This document shows positions 35,940 to 44,986 of a DNA stretch of 64,000 nucleotides, one piece after another. Within the stretch, counting starts at the first letter, position 1. Each line of letters begins with the position of its first letter. The translations under genes were made by a program, and so were the position numbers. Source of the stretch: Cohnella thailandensis (GTDB lineage: Bacteria; Bacillota; Bacilli; Paenibacillales; Paenibacillaceae); NCBI RefSeq assembly GCF_014212135.1, contig NZ_JACJVQ010000007.1:1-64000 (forward strand), read 5' to 3'. The notes beneath the pieces were generated by a model. It was not told the DNA's origin. It did no database searches and saw nothing but the letters and a program-made list of their open reading frames with translations.

Positions 35940-38072
35940 TCAGGCTTGCTCCAGTTCCTTCCGGATCGAATCCCCTTCGATATCGACGTTAGGAAGAATT
36001 CGGCCCAGCCACTTCGGCAGATACCATGCGGAACGTCCCAGCAGGGCCATGATCGCCGGAACGAGCGTCATGCGAACCAGGAAGGCGTCGATCAGAACGC
36101 CCGCGGTCAGCGAGAAGCCCATGACCTTGATCATCGGATCGTCCACGAAGATAAAGCTGCCGAACACGAAGATCATGATAAGACCGGCCGCCGTGACGAC
36201 CCTGCCGCTGAGACCCATTCCGTCCACGATCGCGTTCTTGGCATGTCCCTTGTGGGTAAACTCCTCGCGCATTCGGCTGACCAGGAACACTTCATAGTCC
36301 ATTGCGAGTCCGAACAGCACGCCCGTCAATAGAATCGGAAGGAAGCAGAGGATGACGCCGGGGTTCGAGACGTCGAAGACGTCCGCCAGATGGCCGTCCT
36401 GGAAGATGAAGACGACCGCTCCGAGCGTAGAGATAATCGACAGAACAAAGCCCAAGATGGCTTTGATCGGAACGAGAAGCGAGCGGAAGACCAGCGTCAG
36501 CAGGATAAACGCCAGGACGACGATGGCCGCTCCGAAGATCGGGAAAGCGTCGTTCAGCTTCTCCGAGATATCGATGTTCAGAGCCGTCGTGCCGGTTACC
36601 ATCAGCTTCTCGTCGATGCCCCGGATGCCGTGCACGAGCTGCTTCGTTTCTTTATCGTTCGGTCCCGTCAGCGGAATGACGCTGAGCAGGGCCAAGTCCC
36701 CCGTCTGGTTCGGAATCGGCGGGGAGACGACGGCTACGTTCGGAAGCTGCTTGATTTTATCCGCCTCCGCGGCCGCCTCCTGGGCGATGTCCCCGGACCC
36801 GCTGCCCTTCACCACGACGACTAGAGGACCGTTAAAACCCGGGCCGAAGCCTTGGGACAGCAGATCGTAGCCCTTGCGCTCCGTGGAATCCAGCGGTTTG
36901 GCCCCGTTGTCGGGAAGCCCGAGCTCCATATGTCTGGCGGGCAAAGCAATGATAACGAGCAAAGCGACCACGACGATGACGACGGGAATCGGATACCGGG
37001 ACGCGAACTTCGCCCATTGGTACGCGAACGGTTTCTTGCCCGATTTCGGGCTGCTTGCCTGCTTCTTGGCTTTAGGCGCCAGCTTGGCTCCCGCCAAACC
37101 GAGAATGCTCGGAAGCAGCGTGACGGCAACGATGACCGCGATGAGGACGGTAAACGCTCCGGCAAGGCCCATGACGGTAAGGAACGGAATGTTGACGATG
37201 CTGAGACCCGCAAGCGCGATGATGACGGTCAATCCGGCGAAAATAACCGCGCTGCCCGCCGTGGCGTTGGCGCGGGCGATCGACTCCTTCGCTTCCACGC
37301 CTTCCGCCATCTGCTGGCGATGCCTCGATATTATGAACAGCGCGTAGTCGATTCCGACCGCGATGCCCAGCATGACCGCCAGAATGGTGCCCGTGGACGT
37401 AATCGAGAAGAAATTCGCGCTGTAATAAACGAGCATCATGCCGATACCGACGCCGACCAACGCCGTAACGAGAGGCAATCCGGCCGCTAGGAAGGATTTG
37501 AAGGTAATGATCAGCACAAGGAACGCGAACGCGATGCCGATCAATTCGGATACGCCGAGAATCTCGAGCTCGGACATCTGAACGTCTCCGCCCAGCTCGG
37601 TTTGAACTCCCGCTTCGCGCGAGATTCCGATCGCTTCCTGGACGTGTTCCTTGGAATCCTCGCTGACTTCCGTTGCCGCCACGTTGTAAATCACGTCGGC
37701 GTATCCGATCGTTTTGTCCGGACTAATAGTTCCCGACTGGAAAGGATCCGCAACGTTCAAGACGGCTTGATCCTTGCGCAGTTCTTCGAGCGTCTTCTGT
37801 ATCGCTTGCGAATTCGACGCTTCATCCAAAGTCCCTTCCCCGGCGGCGAAAATAATCCGTATCGTTCCGCCCGTCGCCTGAGGAAACTCCTTGTTCAACA
37901 AATCCAGGGCGTCTTGGCCTTTCGTGCCCGGAATGGACATTTCGTTGCTGATCGGCCCTTTGAAGATCGTGCCGAGGGCCGCGGCACCGCCTAATAGCAG
38001 CACCCATATAAGTATGACGGCCAGGGGGCGCCGAACGCACCATTTTCCGATTCGGTACAGAAGCTTCGCCAT
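35940..38072 (-). CDS. MMPL/RND-family membrane transporter, YdfJ-like (710 aa)
   Basis: Large exporter of the MMPL branch of the RND superfamily with two repeats of six membrane helices. The first helix is about 14-34 (RPLAVILIWVLLLGG), extracellular loops follow, and GIDYALFIISRHRQQMAEG and FGLAMDYEVFLVSRMREEF are the paired D-Y motifs of helix 4 and helix 10 that carry protons. The reading frame is open upstream, but MAKLLYRIGKW at 38072 fits the family start. It lies 80 bases behind a TetR gene on the same strand. The substrate may be a lipid or a drug; it is not known. Confidence 0.9.
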   Translation of the reverse strand: MAKLLYRIGKWCVRRPLAVILIWVLLLGGAAALGTIFKGPISNEMSIPGTKGQDALDLLNKEFPQATGGTIRIIFAAGEGTLDEASNSQAIQKTLEELRKDQAVLNVADPFQSGTISPDKTIGYADVIYNVAATEVSEDSKEHVQEAIGISREAGVQTELGGDVQMSELEILGVSELIGIAFAFLVLIITFKSFLAAGLPLVTALVGVGIGMMLVYYSANFFSITSTGTILAVMLGIAVGIDYALFIISRHRQQMAEGVEAKESIARANATAGSAVIFAGLTVIIALAGLSIVNIPFLTVMGLAGAFTVLIAVIVAVTLLPSILGLAGAKLAPKAKKQASSPKSGKKPFAYQWAKFASRYPIPVVIVVVALLVIIALPARHMELGLPDNGAKPLDSTERKGYDLLSQGFGPGFNGPLVVVVKGSGSGDIAQEAAAEADKIKQLPNVAVVSPPIPNQTGDLALLSVIPLTGPNDKETKQLVHGIRGIDEKLMVTGTTALNIDISEKLNDAFPIFGAAIVVLAFILLTLVFRSLLVPIKAILGFVLSIISTLGAVVFIFQDGHLADVFDVSNPGVILCFLPILLTGVLFGLAMDYEVFLVSRMREEFTHKGHAKNAIVDGMGLSGRVVTAAGLIMIFVFGSFIFVDDPMIKVMGFSLTAGVLIDAFLVRMTLVPAIMALLGRSAWYLPKWLGRILPNVDIEGDSIRKELEQA

Positions 38073-38152
38073 GAATGATTCCACTTTCCTTTCCAATATC
38101 AACTTGTCTCCCATAAGTAAACGGATGTTCATTATTCAAACAAAAAAAGAGG

Positions 38153-38758
38153 TTACGCCTTCGCCTTCTCTTTAAGACCCGCCGCAAACACCGCGGCCAA
38201 TTCCACGAAGGAGTGACGAATCTGCTCGCGTTCCGTAACGTTCTGCAACGTTATGCATACCCCCTCGACAATCGTTAGCGCCAATATGGCAACCGCCGTC
38301 TTCTCGTTAGGGCCGATGTCCCCTTCGCCATGGAAAATGACGCTCTCGAAGATTTGCACGATAATGTCGGTGAGCTCCCGCTTGGCGTGCTCGAAGGAGG
38401 AGCCTTGGCTCTGGGTGAGCAGGATCTTGGTCTCCTTGCGCGACTCCTCGAGAAGAGTGATCAGACGGTTGAAGGTCGCGTCGACCAGCCCCATTTGCTC
38501 GGGAACGTCTTTGAACAGATTCCCGCGCACTTCTTCCTTAATCGTCAGGATAAGATTCATAAACTGAAGATAGGTGGGCCGAATGAGGGCTTGGAACAGT
38601 TCCTCTTTGTTGCCGTAATAACGGTAGATATTGCCCGTCGCGATTCCGGCCTCGGCGGCGATCCGCCTCATGGAGGATTGGGAATAGCCGTGAAGATCGA
38701 ATTCGTCCAACGCGGCGGATAGGATTCGGTGTTTGATTTCTTCCTTTAGCGTTTGCAT
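38153..38758 (-). CDS. TetR/AcrR-family repressor (201 aa)
   Basis: Transcription repressor with an N-terminal TetR HTH (ILSAALDEFDLHGYSQSSMR and IAAEAGIATGNIYRYYGNKE, about 12-51) and a C-terminal ligand domain. It directly precedes the MMPL transporter gene and probably controls both genes, releasing DNA when a transported compound binds. The ribosome site is weak (GGGTG) for the ATG at 38758. No operator palindrome was confidently found. Confidence 0.88.
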   Translation of the reverse strand: MQTLKEEIKHRILSAALDEFDLHGYSQSSMRRIAAEAGIATGNIYRYYGNKEELFQALIRPTYLQFMNLILTIKEEVRGNLFKDVPEQMGLVDATFNRLITLLEESRKETKILLTQSQGSSFEHAKRELTDIIVQIFESVIFHGEGDIGPNEKTAVAILALTIVEGVCITLQNVTEREQIRHSFVELAAVFAAGLKEKAKA

Positions 38759-38835
38759 TAATGAACACCCGTTTACTTTTGCTGAGATATTCCAATTATA
38801 TGGGGGATGGGCAAGGATTACAAATGGCGAAAATG

Positions 38836-38866
38836 TGAAAAAGCCGCAGAGCTTGCTCCGCAGCTT
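38836..38866 (-). terminator. Terminator of pdaA
   Basis: 38841-38866 folds into a stem (AAGCTGCGGAG with CTCTGCGGCTT, one mismatch) directly after the stop codon, and the minus strand continues with TTTTTC. Confidence 0.8.
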
Positions 38867-39654
38867 TAGAGGTAAACCTTCACGTCTAGGGTGTCCAAGC
38901 GCTTGAATTCGTAACCGAGGCCCCTGGCGCTGTCGATGATCCTCTCCAAGGCTTGGGCGTTATCGCGCGATACCGAATGGAGCAATATGACCGCGCCGGG
39001 GTGCAATTGGTTCATCACGTTCGTATAAGCGTAATTGGCGCCTCTCTGGAGATTCGTCTCCCAATCCCGGTAGGCGATCGACCAGAAGACGTTCGTATAG
39101 CCGAGCTGCTTGCTTACCTCCAGCACCCGGTCGTTAAAGATGCCGCGCGGCGGCCGAACGAACTTCATGGACGACTGGTTCGTCAGCTTGGCTACCTCTT
39201 GGTTGACCTTATCCAGCTCCTCCTTGATCCGAGCGGACGACACCTGCGTCATGTCGGGATGGCTCCAGGAGTGATTGCCGATCAGGTGCCCTTCGTCGGC
39301 CATCCGCTTCAGCAATTGCGGCTCGGTCTTGACGTAATGGCCCGTGACGAAGAAGACGGCGGGCACCTGCTTCTTCTTCAGGACGTCGAGAATCGGACCG
39401 GTATAGCCGTTCTCGTACCCGTTGTCGAAGGTGAGGTAGAGCTCTTTGACGGCCGTATTCCCGAGAAAGATGGCTTCGTGCTTCTTCAGGATCGGCATGA
39501 ACCCTTCTTCGGCGATGGAGGGAAGCTGCCCTCCCTTGCTCTTCTTGAAGCCGAAATGGTAAGCCCCGCCTTCGTACGCGGATGCCGGCGCCGCGCTTCC
39601 CAGCGTCCAGCATAACGTTATAGCGGCCAGAAAGGCCGCCGCTTTCTTTCTCAT
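38866..39654 (-). CDS. pdaA: Polysaccharide deacetylase PdaA-like, spore cortex (262 aa)
   Basis: Secreted NodB-domain deacetylase. In B. subtilis PdaA deacetylates N-acetylmuramic acid, leading to muramic delta-lactam in spore cortex. A signal peptide (MRKKAAAFLAAITLCWTLGS, cut near ASA) is followed by ELYLTFDNGYENGYTGPIL, where PdaA has Asn in place of the second Asp of the usual TFDDG motif; HSWSHPDMTQ, RPPRGIFNDR and HPGAVILLHSVS complete the catalytic motifs. The ATG at 39654 follows GGGGGAAGCGG. It implies a spore-former. Confidence 0.9.
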   Translation of the reverse strand: MRKKAAAFLAAITLCWTLGSAAPASAYEGGAYHFGFKKSKGGQLPSIAEEGFMPILKKHEAIFLGNTAVKELYLTFDNGYENGYTGPILDVLKKKQVPAVFFVTGHYVKTEPQLLKRMADEGHLIGNHSWSHPDMTQVSSARIKEELDKVNQEVAKLTNQSSMKFVRPPRGIFNDRVLEVSKQLGYTNVFWSIAYRDWETNLQRGANYAYTNVMNQLHPGAVILLHSVSRDNAQALERIIDSARGLGYEFKRLDTLDVKVYL

Positions 39655-39699
39655 CCGCTTCCCCCCGCTAATCGGCATAACCGGTTGTTTCCGGCCTGT

Positions 39700-40230
39700 T
39701 TACTTGCGCGCTTCTTCGAGTTCGGGTCGGACGATCTGCAGCGGGGGCGGAATCAGCCAGCCCTTCTCTTTCGCGAGACGAAGCGATTTCAAGCCGAGTG
39801 CCGCTTTCGTGGCATGGTACTTCGCGAACAAGGCCCCGACGTCTTCGCGAATGCACTTGGCCATGATCTGACTGCAGACCACCAGTCCGGCGGCCATATC
39901 GGCCGAAAGCATCGGAGCGATCTCCTGATCGGCGAATCGAGCTCCGACCGGAATGTCCTCCAGCTTCGCCTCGGGACGCTCCGGAAGCCCGGGAGGCGGA
40001 GCGATTCCGTTATGGACCAGAATCTCGTCGCATTCCGAAGCTTCAAGCTCGGCTTGGTTAATGGCGTCGCCGATGATGGCTTTCAACTCTTTGTCGCCGG
40101 CATGGAAGCTCAGCGCCCGGTAGCCGGACACGCAGCCTTTCGCCGCCATGGAGAATTGCCACAGATCGTATGCTTCGCCATAATGCAAAGGCTCGTTTTT
40201 GGGATTTCCGCTTAAGATGCCTATTTTCAT
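39700..40230 (-). CDS. DUF3231-like protein (176 aa)
   Basis: Helical ferritin-like protein of the type annotated DUF3231 in spore-forming Bacilli. It begins MKIGILSGNPKNEPLHYGEA, and KLEDIPVGARFADQEIAPML plus the ending EKGWLIPPPLQIVRPE match that family as I know it. The function is unknown; a spore-coat role has been suggested for relatives. CAGGGGAG precedes the ATG. It lies 45 bases before pdaA on the same strand and may be co-transcribed with it. Confidence 0.7.
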   Translation of the reverse strand: MKIGILSGNPKNEPLHYGEAYDLWQFSMAAKGCVSGYRALSFHAGDKELKAIIGDAINQAELEASECDEILVHNGIAPPPGLPERPEAKLEDIPVGARFADQEIAPMLSADMAAGLVVCSQIMAKCIREDVGALFAKYHATKAALGLKSLRLAKEKGWLIPPPLQIVRPELEEARK

Positions 40231-40350
40231 ACACTCCCCTGCAAGGATTAGTCTTGGTCCGGACGATAATGTCTTCTACTCCGTCCGCCAAGCGTGCCGA
40301 TGTTAAATTTCCCTCCGATCCTTCCGAACATACGTATTTTGTCTGTTTTG

Positions 40351-40391
40351 GGCAAAAGAAAAAACCTCGCGTCCCATTAGCGGGCGCGAGG
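40351..40391 (-). terminator. Strong terminator of the gamma carbonic anhydrase gene
   Basis: 40365-40374 pairs with 40382-40391 (CCTCGCG with CGCGAGG and further G-C pairs across a CATTAGC loop). The minus strand then runs TTTTTTCTTTTGCC. Confidence 0.85.
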
Positions 40392-40400
40392 CGCGGCGGT

Positions 40401-40919
40401 TTACGATTCCAGCCGCTTGTAATATTGGCCTTTCTCCACGTATTCCCTACGGATCCGCCGCATATCGGCGAGATCGTTCTCGTTAAGCTCGCGCATCGGC
40501 TTGGCCGGAGAACCGACGACCAGCGTGCGCGGCGGAATCTTTTTGCCCGGCGGAACGAGTGCTCCCGCTCCGATCATCGCCTCTTCGCCGATCTCCGCTC
40601 CGTCCAGCACGATGGCGCCCATCCCGACCAAGGCGCCTTTGCGAACGGTGCAGCTGTGCAGAACGGCGTTATGGCCGACCGTCACGTCGTCTTCGATGAT
40701 AAGCGGATTGCCGGGACTCTGGTGAAGCGTCGAATTGTCCTGGATGCTGACTCTCTCGCCGATGATCGTCGGGGCGACGTCGCCCCGGATTACCGAGTTG
40801 TACCAAATGCTAGTCTCCCTGCCGATGCGGACATCCCCCGTCACGACGCTTCCCTTAGCCAAATACGCCGTTTCGTGAATGTCCGGTTCCTTGTCTTTGT
40901 ATGGATGAATGGTTGCCAA
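40401..40919 (-). CDS. Gamma-class carbonic anhydrase-like hexapeptide protein (172 aa)
   Basis: Left-handed beta-helix protein of the gamma carbonic anhydrase/YrdA family, built from hexapeptide repeats (GDVRIGRETSIWYNSVIRGD, GHNAVLHSCTVRKGALVGMG). The zinc-type His residues are visible in TLHQ, VGHNAVLHSC. Either CO2 hydration or a related acyl-transfer scaffold role is possible. Translation starts at TTG 40919, preceded by AGGAGG at 9 bases. It is a single-gene unit. Confidence 0.88.
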   Translation of the reverse strand: MATIHPYKDKEPDIHETAYLAKGSVVTGDVRIGRETSIWYNSVIRGDVAPTIIGERVSIQDNSTLHQSPGNPLIIEDDVTVGHNAVLHSCTVRKGALVGMGAIVLDGAEIGEEAMIGAGALVPPGKKIPPRTLVVGSPAKPMRELNENDLADMRRIRREYVEKGQYYKRLES

Positions 40920-41160
40920 TCTGTATGCCTCCTCGCGGTCTTCTAAAGCTATATTTGGATCAATTCGTTGTTCTTATGACTTTCTGTTGCCCGCATGGTT
41001 CGGCGGACTCGAAATCGTTAATCAGCCAAATAAAGAATAAGAATGGATGCAACTGCTTCAACTCCATTCTTATCTTCATTCATTATAAAGTACCATTACC
41101 TACCTTTTTCAAGGATTAAAAGTTTATTTATCAGGGTTTAAAGCATTCCGCCGCCGCAAA

Positions 41161-41192
41161 AAGCCCGCGCCATCCGAAGATAGCGCGGGCTT
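41161..41192 (-). terminator. Terminator of the chemoreceptor operon
   Basis: AAGCCCGCGC at 41161-41170 pairs perfectly with GCGCGGGCTT at 41183-41192, followed on the minus strand by TTTTTGCGG. Confidence 0.8.
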
Positions 41193-41211
41193 AAGGAGTT
41201 AATTCGACTGG

Positions 41212-43272
41212 CTATTCCGAGCCGCCGGAACGGAACCGGCTGACGCTGTCGCCCAGAACGGCGATCTGCTCGCGGATGTCCGCCATCCGGTCGAACAGAT
41301 GACGGACGGCATCGTTCTGCACCTCCGCAGACGAGGCGACCTGCTCGCAAGCCGCCGCCGTTTGCTCCGCGACGGAAGAGATGCCCTGCATCTGGTCGAC
41401 GATGCTGCGATTGCCTTCGTTCATGGCGGAAGCGTCGAGGCTCAGCTGCTGCATGCTCTCGTGCATCGTGTCGATTGCGCCCAGCAGCCGATCGAACGAC
41501 TCCGCGTTAAGGCCGATAAGACGATCCTGCCGTTCAATGTCCCCGAGCAGCGAAGCCGCATGCTGGCTGACCTTATCCGTATCCGCGGCCAATTCCTCCA
41601 CGATGCCTTCGATGTGCTGGGAAGACACTTTGACCTGGTCGGCCAGCGCGCGGACATCGTCGGAGATGACAAGGAATCCCTTGCCGGAAGCTCCTACGCG
41701 AGCCGCTTCGATCGAAGCATTGATCGCCAGAATGTTCGTGCGCGCGGCAATCTCCCGGATCAGCTTCACGATCTCCCCGATCTGCTTGGATTGTTCGGCC
41801 AGCTTCCGCGTACGCTCCGTGACCTCCCGAACGGATTCGGTGCTGCGCTCGGCCATCCGGGTCAGCTCGGCGATCGATTGCTTGCCTTCTTCGCCGTACC
41901 GGTTCGCTACCTCGGCCAATTCCGCGGCATGGCCGATCCGGCCGACGGAGCGTTCGATCGCGGCTGCCAATTCGTCGGTCATATCCGCGCCGCGCTGCAC
42001 CGACTCGGATTGCTCGTTCGCGCCGATGGCGATCTCATGCACCGACTTCGTCGTCTCTTCCCAGGACGCGCGCACCGATTCCGCGCTGGTCATCATCGAT
42101 GCGACCGTCCGGTTCAGCACGTCGTTGGACTTGCCGACGCCCGACGCGAGGGTCGCGAGGCGTCCCGCCATCTCGTTGAAGCTCTGCGTCAGCGCGCCGA
42201 TCTCGTCCTTGGAGGAAGAGGACAGGCGGACGTTCAAATCGCCGTTCTCCACCTTCTTCATCGCGCCCGACAGTCGCGCGATCGCTCCTGTCATCCGCTG
42301 CGAGAATAGCAGGGCGGCAGCGAGGGCGATCACGGCGAAGATCGCGATCTGCAGCAGGGTCTGACGCTTGATCGATTGCAGCTCCTTGGTCAGAGCGGAC
42401 AACGGCGTGGAAGAAATCAAAGTCCATTCCGTCCCTTCGATAGGGCGGTAGGCAACGACGCGCTTCTCCCCGTCGACATCCGAGATCATGCTCGCCGCGT
42501 CGGCCGTCGGCTCGTCCCCTTCGCTCGAATTCGCAGGGCTGCCATCCGGCAGCCGCCAATCCTCGCGACTTGGCAGCAGCGCCCCCAGCACGTTGCTACC
42601 TTCGGCATCCACCAACGAATAGGAGTCCAGCTCCGAACCGGCTAAGCCGGCGCGTTCGATCAGCTCGCCGATGTCCAAGTCGATCTTGATGACGCCGACC
42701 GGCGTCAAGGTCGCTTTCTTATTGATGGTGCGCACGAGGCTGATGACCTCTTCGCCTTCCGTCGCCGTCTGGCTGAAGTCGGCCGGGTTCGCGCCCAGCC
42801 AGAATACTTGGCCGGGCGCGGACATAGCCGTCTTATACCAGGTCCGCTCCCGGAACGGCGTGGAGTCTCTCGACTTGTTCACCACGCCGGCATCTCCGTG
42901 GATCTTCCCGTCCTCGGCGAAGATCGCCACCCGGGACACATAGGAGAATCCGGTCGTCGTGCTCGTCGCCCTTTGCTGGAAGCTGTTCCTCGCTTCGTCC
43001 CGATCGTTGGCGTTCACGAAGCCCTCGCCCGATGTGATGTTAATGGCATCCAGATTCGTGAAGATCTCCGTCGACAAGCTCTCTACGGTTCTCATCATTT
43101 CTTCCAAGGTCAACGCTTTATTCTCGACGATCGTCTCTCGCGACGACGCCGAATCCCGCTCGATCATCGAGGAGGCTTGGTGGACGCTCATATAGCCGAG
43201 CAGAGACAGAGGAATCAAGATCAGCAGGATAAACGCTGCCGCCAGCTTGACTTTAATGCTGTTCAACTTCAT
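41212..43272 (-). CDS. Methyl-accepting chemotaxis protein (686 aa)
   Basis: Transmembrane chemoreceptor. A helix at about 8-28 leads to an extracellular dCache-like sensor (about 35-290; VSRVAIFAEDGKIHGDAGVV and VIKIDLDIGELIE), the second helix is about 296-318 (LLQIAIFAVIALAAALLFSQ), HAMP follows (about 320-372) and then the signalling hairpin with IREIAARTNILAINASIEAA. No C-terminal receptor pentapeptide is seen. The ATG overlaps the stop of the CBM9-like gene in an ATGA junction, so this receptor is translated with sugar-metabolism genes and probably senses the same compound. Confidence 0.93.
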   Translation of the reverse strand: MKLNSIKVKLAAAFILLILIPLSLLGYMSVHQASSMIERDSASSRETIVENKALTLEEMMRTVESLSTEIFTNLDAINITSGEGFVNANDRDEARNSFQQRATSTTTGFSYVSRVAIFAEDGKIHGDAGVVNKSRDSTPFRERTWYKTAMSAPGQVFWLGANPADFSQTATEGEEVISLVRTINKKATLTPVGVIKIDLDIGELIERAGLAGSELDSYSLVDAEGSNVLGALLPSREDWRLPDGSPANSSEGDEPTADAASMISDVDGEKRVVAYRPIEGTEWTLISSTPLSALTKELQSIKRQTLLQIAIFAVIALAAALLFSQRMTGAIARLSGAMKKVENGDLNVRLSSSSKDEIGALTQSFNEMAGRLATLASGVGKSNDVLNRTVASMMTSAESVRASWEETTKSVHEIAIGANEQSESVQRGADMTDELAAAIERSVGRIGHAAELAEVANRYGEEGKQSIAELTRMAERSTESVREVTERTRKLAEQSKQIGEIVKLIREIAARTNILAINASIEAARVGASGKGFLVISDDVRALADQVKVSSQHIEGIVEELAADTDKVSQHAASLLGDIERQDRLIGLNAESFDRLLGAIDTMHESMQQLSLDASAMNEGNRSIVDQMQGISSVAEQTAAACEQVASSAEVQNDAVRHLFDRMADIREQIAVLGDSVSRFRSGGSE

Positions 43273-43952
43273 ACGTCGCGGGATCCTAAATCCCCTTCCT
43301 CCTTACCGGCGCTGGAGAGAACGAGTTCCCCGAAGTTATCGAGGAGGTGAAAGTTCGGCCGTTCGGAAGAGACCGGATTCCAGCTCAGATAGTGCGGAAC
43401 CGGAGTTCGGTCTCCGCACTTGTAGAAATTCCCCCGCATGACGACATCCGGGTCCGGACGGAAATCCGGGTACCATCGGCGCAAGAACGCGAACGGAATT
43501 CGGAGCGCAAGCTCCCAATACGTTCGGCCGCTCGCAGGATCGGACAAGCCGACCGCGGAACGGATCGCGAATTCGCCTCGGTCCGCGTCGACTTTCCGCC
43601 GTTTCTCCCCCTCCCCGCCTATCTCGAGGAGCAAGGCTCCCGCGGCATTCAGCTCGAAATTGAGATAACGAGCGTCTTCCCCCGGCAGCGGCTGCAGGAA
43701 AAACTCGACGCAGCTGTCCTCGTAGACGGGAGCGTGGTCGGCCAAATGCCGGATGGTCGGCGACTCCTCGAACACCCGAAATCGCAGGCGAATAAACGCG
43801 TTATCATAGTAAGCTCTAACCTCCGTCTTCGGAGGATGGTCCGGGAACAGCCATTGTTGCCGGTCGATCGCCAGCGGCGGGATACGGCTCCAATCCTCCT
43901 CGGACAATTCCTCCGTCTCCGGACGATAAGGCAGCGTATATCGTTCCGTCAT
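43269..43952 (-). CDS. CBM9-like carbohydrate-binding protein (227 aa)
   Basis: Single-domain protein resembling carbohydrate-binding module family 9. Signatures are VRAYYDNAFIRLRFRVFEES, YEDSCVEFFLQP, YLNFELNAAGALLLEIG and the C-terminal GNFYKCGDRTPVPHYLSWNP. There is no signal peptide, so binding would occur inside the cell or the protein has another use. The start at 43952 is chosen because it begins after the upstream stop; an in-frame GTG at 43982 would overlap it and neither has a strong ribosome site. It sits in an operon with Gfo/Idh/MocA and the chemoreceptor. Confidence 0.75.
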   Translation of the reverse strand: MTERYTLPYRPETEELSEEDWSRIPPLAIDRQQWLFPDHPPKTEVRAYYDNAFIRLRFRVFEESPTIRHLADHAPVYEDSCVEFFLQPLPGEDARYLNFELNAAGALLLEIGGEGEKRRKVDADRGEFAIRSAVGLSDPASGRTYWELALRIPFAFLRRWYPDFRPDPDVVMRGNFYKCGDRTPVPHYLSWNPVSSERPNFHLLDNFGELVLSSAGKEEGDLGSRDV

Positions 43953-43963
43953 GAAGGCAACCG

Positions 43964-44986
43964 TTACGGTACCAAGACCCACGCTCCGCGTTGGTCCGCC
44001 GATTCCCTCTCCGCCGTCACGATCTCGATGCTCGCCTTGGTGCTGGCCGGAGTGGCGGCTTCGACCGCCTGCCCCTTCGCAATCGCTTCGGTGAACTCCT
44101 TCTGCTGATAATAATAGCCTTGATCGGCAGGAAGCTCGGCGTGGAAGCCAGGCTCGCCGTTCGGATTCACCTTGACGCTGCTGCCGTCGAACTGCACGTT
44201 GCCGCGCTCGAAGTTGACCTTGTAGCCCATCTCGAAGCCGAAGTCGCCGTTCAGCGTCCAGTCGACGTGAGAAGTAATGATCTTATCGTCTTCATACCGG
44301 TAATTCGTCGAGACGATGTCGTACCCGCTTCCTGCAATAACGTTACGGCCGGTCGTGGATACCGCTTGCGGCTTGCCGAACAGCCAGTTGACCATGTCCG
44401 TGTCGTGAACGTGCATGTCGAGAAGCGCGCCGCCGCCTTGCTCTTTGCGAAGCACCCACGGCCCCCAGGAAGGCGTTCCGCCTCCGCGGTAGAAATACCC
44501 GCTCGTCACCGCGCCGAACTTGCCGCTCGTCACGAGCTCTTGCAGATAGACGTAGGCCGGCCAGAAACGCAGGCACTGCCCGATCATGAGCTGCTTGCCG
44601 TTCGCTTCCGCCGCCGCGATCATCTCGTCGCATTCGGCGGCGTTCATCGCCATCGGCTTCTCGCACAGGACGTTCGCGCCCGCGTTCAGGCATTGAACGG
44701 TCACGTCGCGATGGAGGAAGGTCGGCAGCGTGATATCGACGATATCCAGCTTCTCGTTATCTAGCATCTCTTGTACCGACGTGTATTTGCGGAAACGGCC
44801 GTAATCGATCGCATGCTCCGAGGACGTCTCGATGTTGCCGGCGCCCCCTTCGCCGTTCAGCTTCGCCTCATCGACGTCGCACAGCGCCACGACGCGAACG
44901 GGCGCCCCTTCCCTCTCGAGGCGAAGATAGTTTTCCAGATGGGTCTTCCCCATGAATCCAAGACCGATCAGCGCGATGTTCAGCAT
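43964..44986 (-). CDS. Gfo/Idh/MocA-family sugar oxidoreductase (340 aa)
   Basis: NAD(P)-dependent oxidoreductase of sugars or inositols. The Rossmann motif is NIALIGLGFMGKTHLENYL, the CEKPMAMNAAECDEMI block includes the catalytic Lys of the EKP motif, and MHVHDTDMVNWLFGKP supplies the conserved His. Its ATG overlaps the stop of the isomerase-like gene (TAATG), so the two are made together. The pair probably oxidises and isomerises a plant sugar or inositol; the compound is not evident. Confidence 0.92.
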   Translation of the reverse strand: MLNIALIGLGFMGKTHLENYLRLEREGAPVRVVALCDVDEAKLNGEGGAGNIETSSEHAIDYGRFRKYTSVQEMLDNEKLDIVDITLPTFLHRDVTVQCLNAGANVLCEKPMAMNAAECDEMIAAAEANGKQLMIGQCLRFWPAYVYLQELVTSGKFGAVTSGYFYRGGGTPSWGPWVLRKEQGGGALLDMHVHDTDMVNWLFGKPQAVSTTGRNVIAGSGYDIVSTNYRYEDDKIITSHVDWTLNGDFGFEMGYKVNFERGNVQFDGSSVKVNPNGEPGFHAELPADQGYYYQQKEFTEAIAKGQAVEAATPASTKASIEIVTAERESADQRGAWVLVP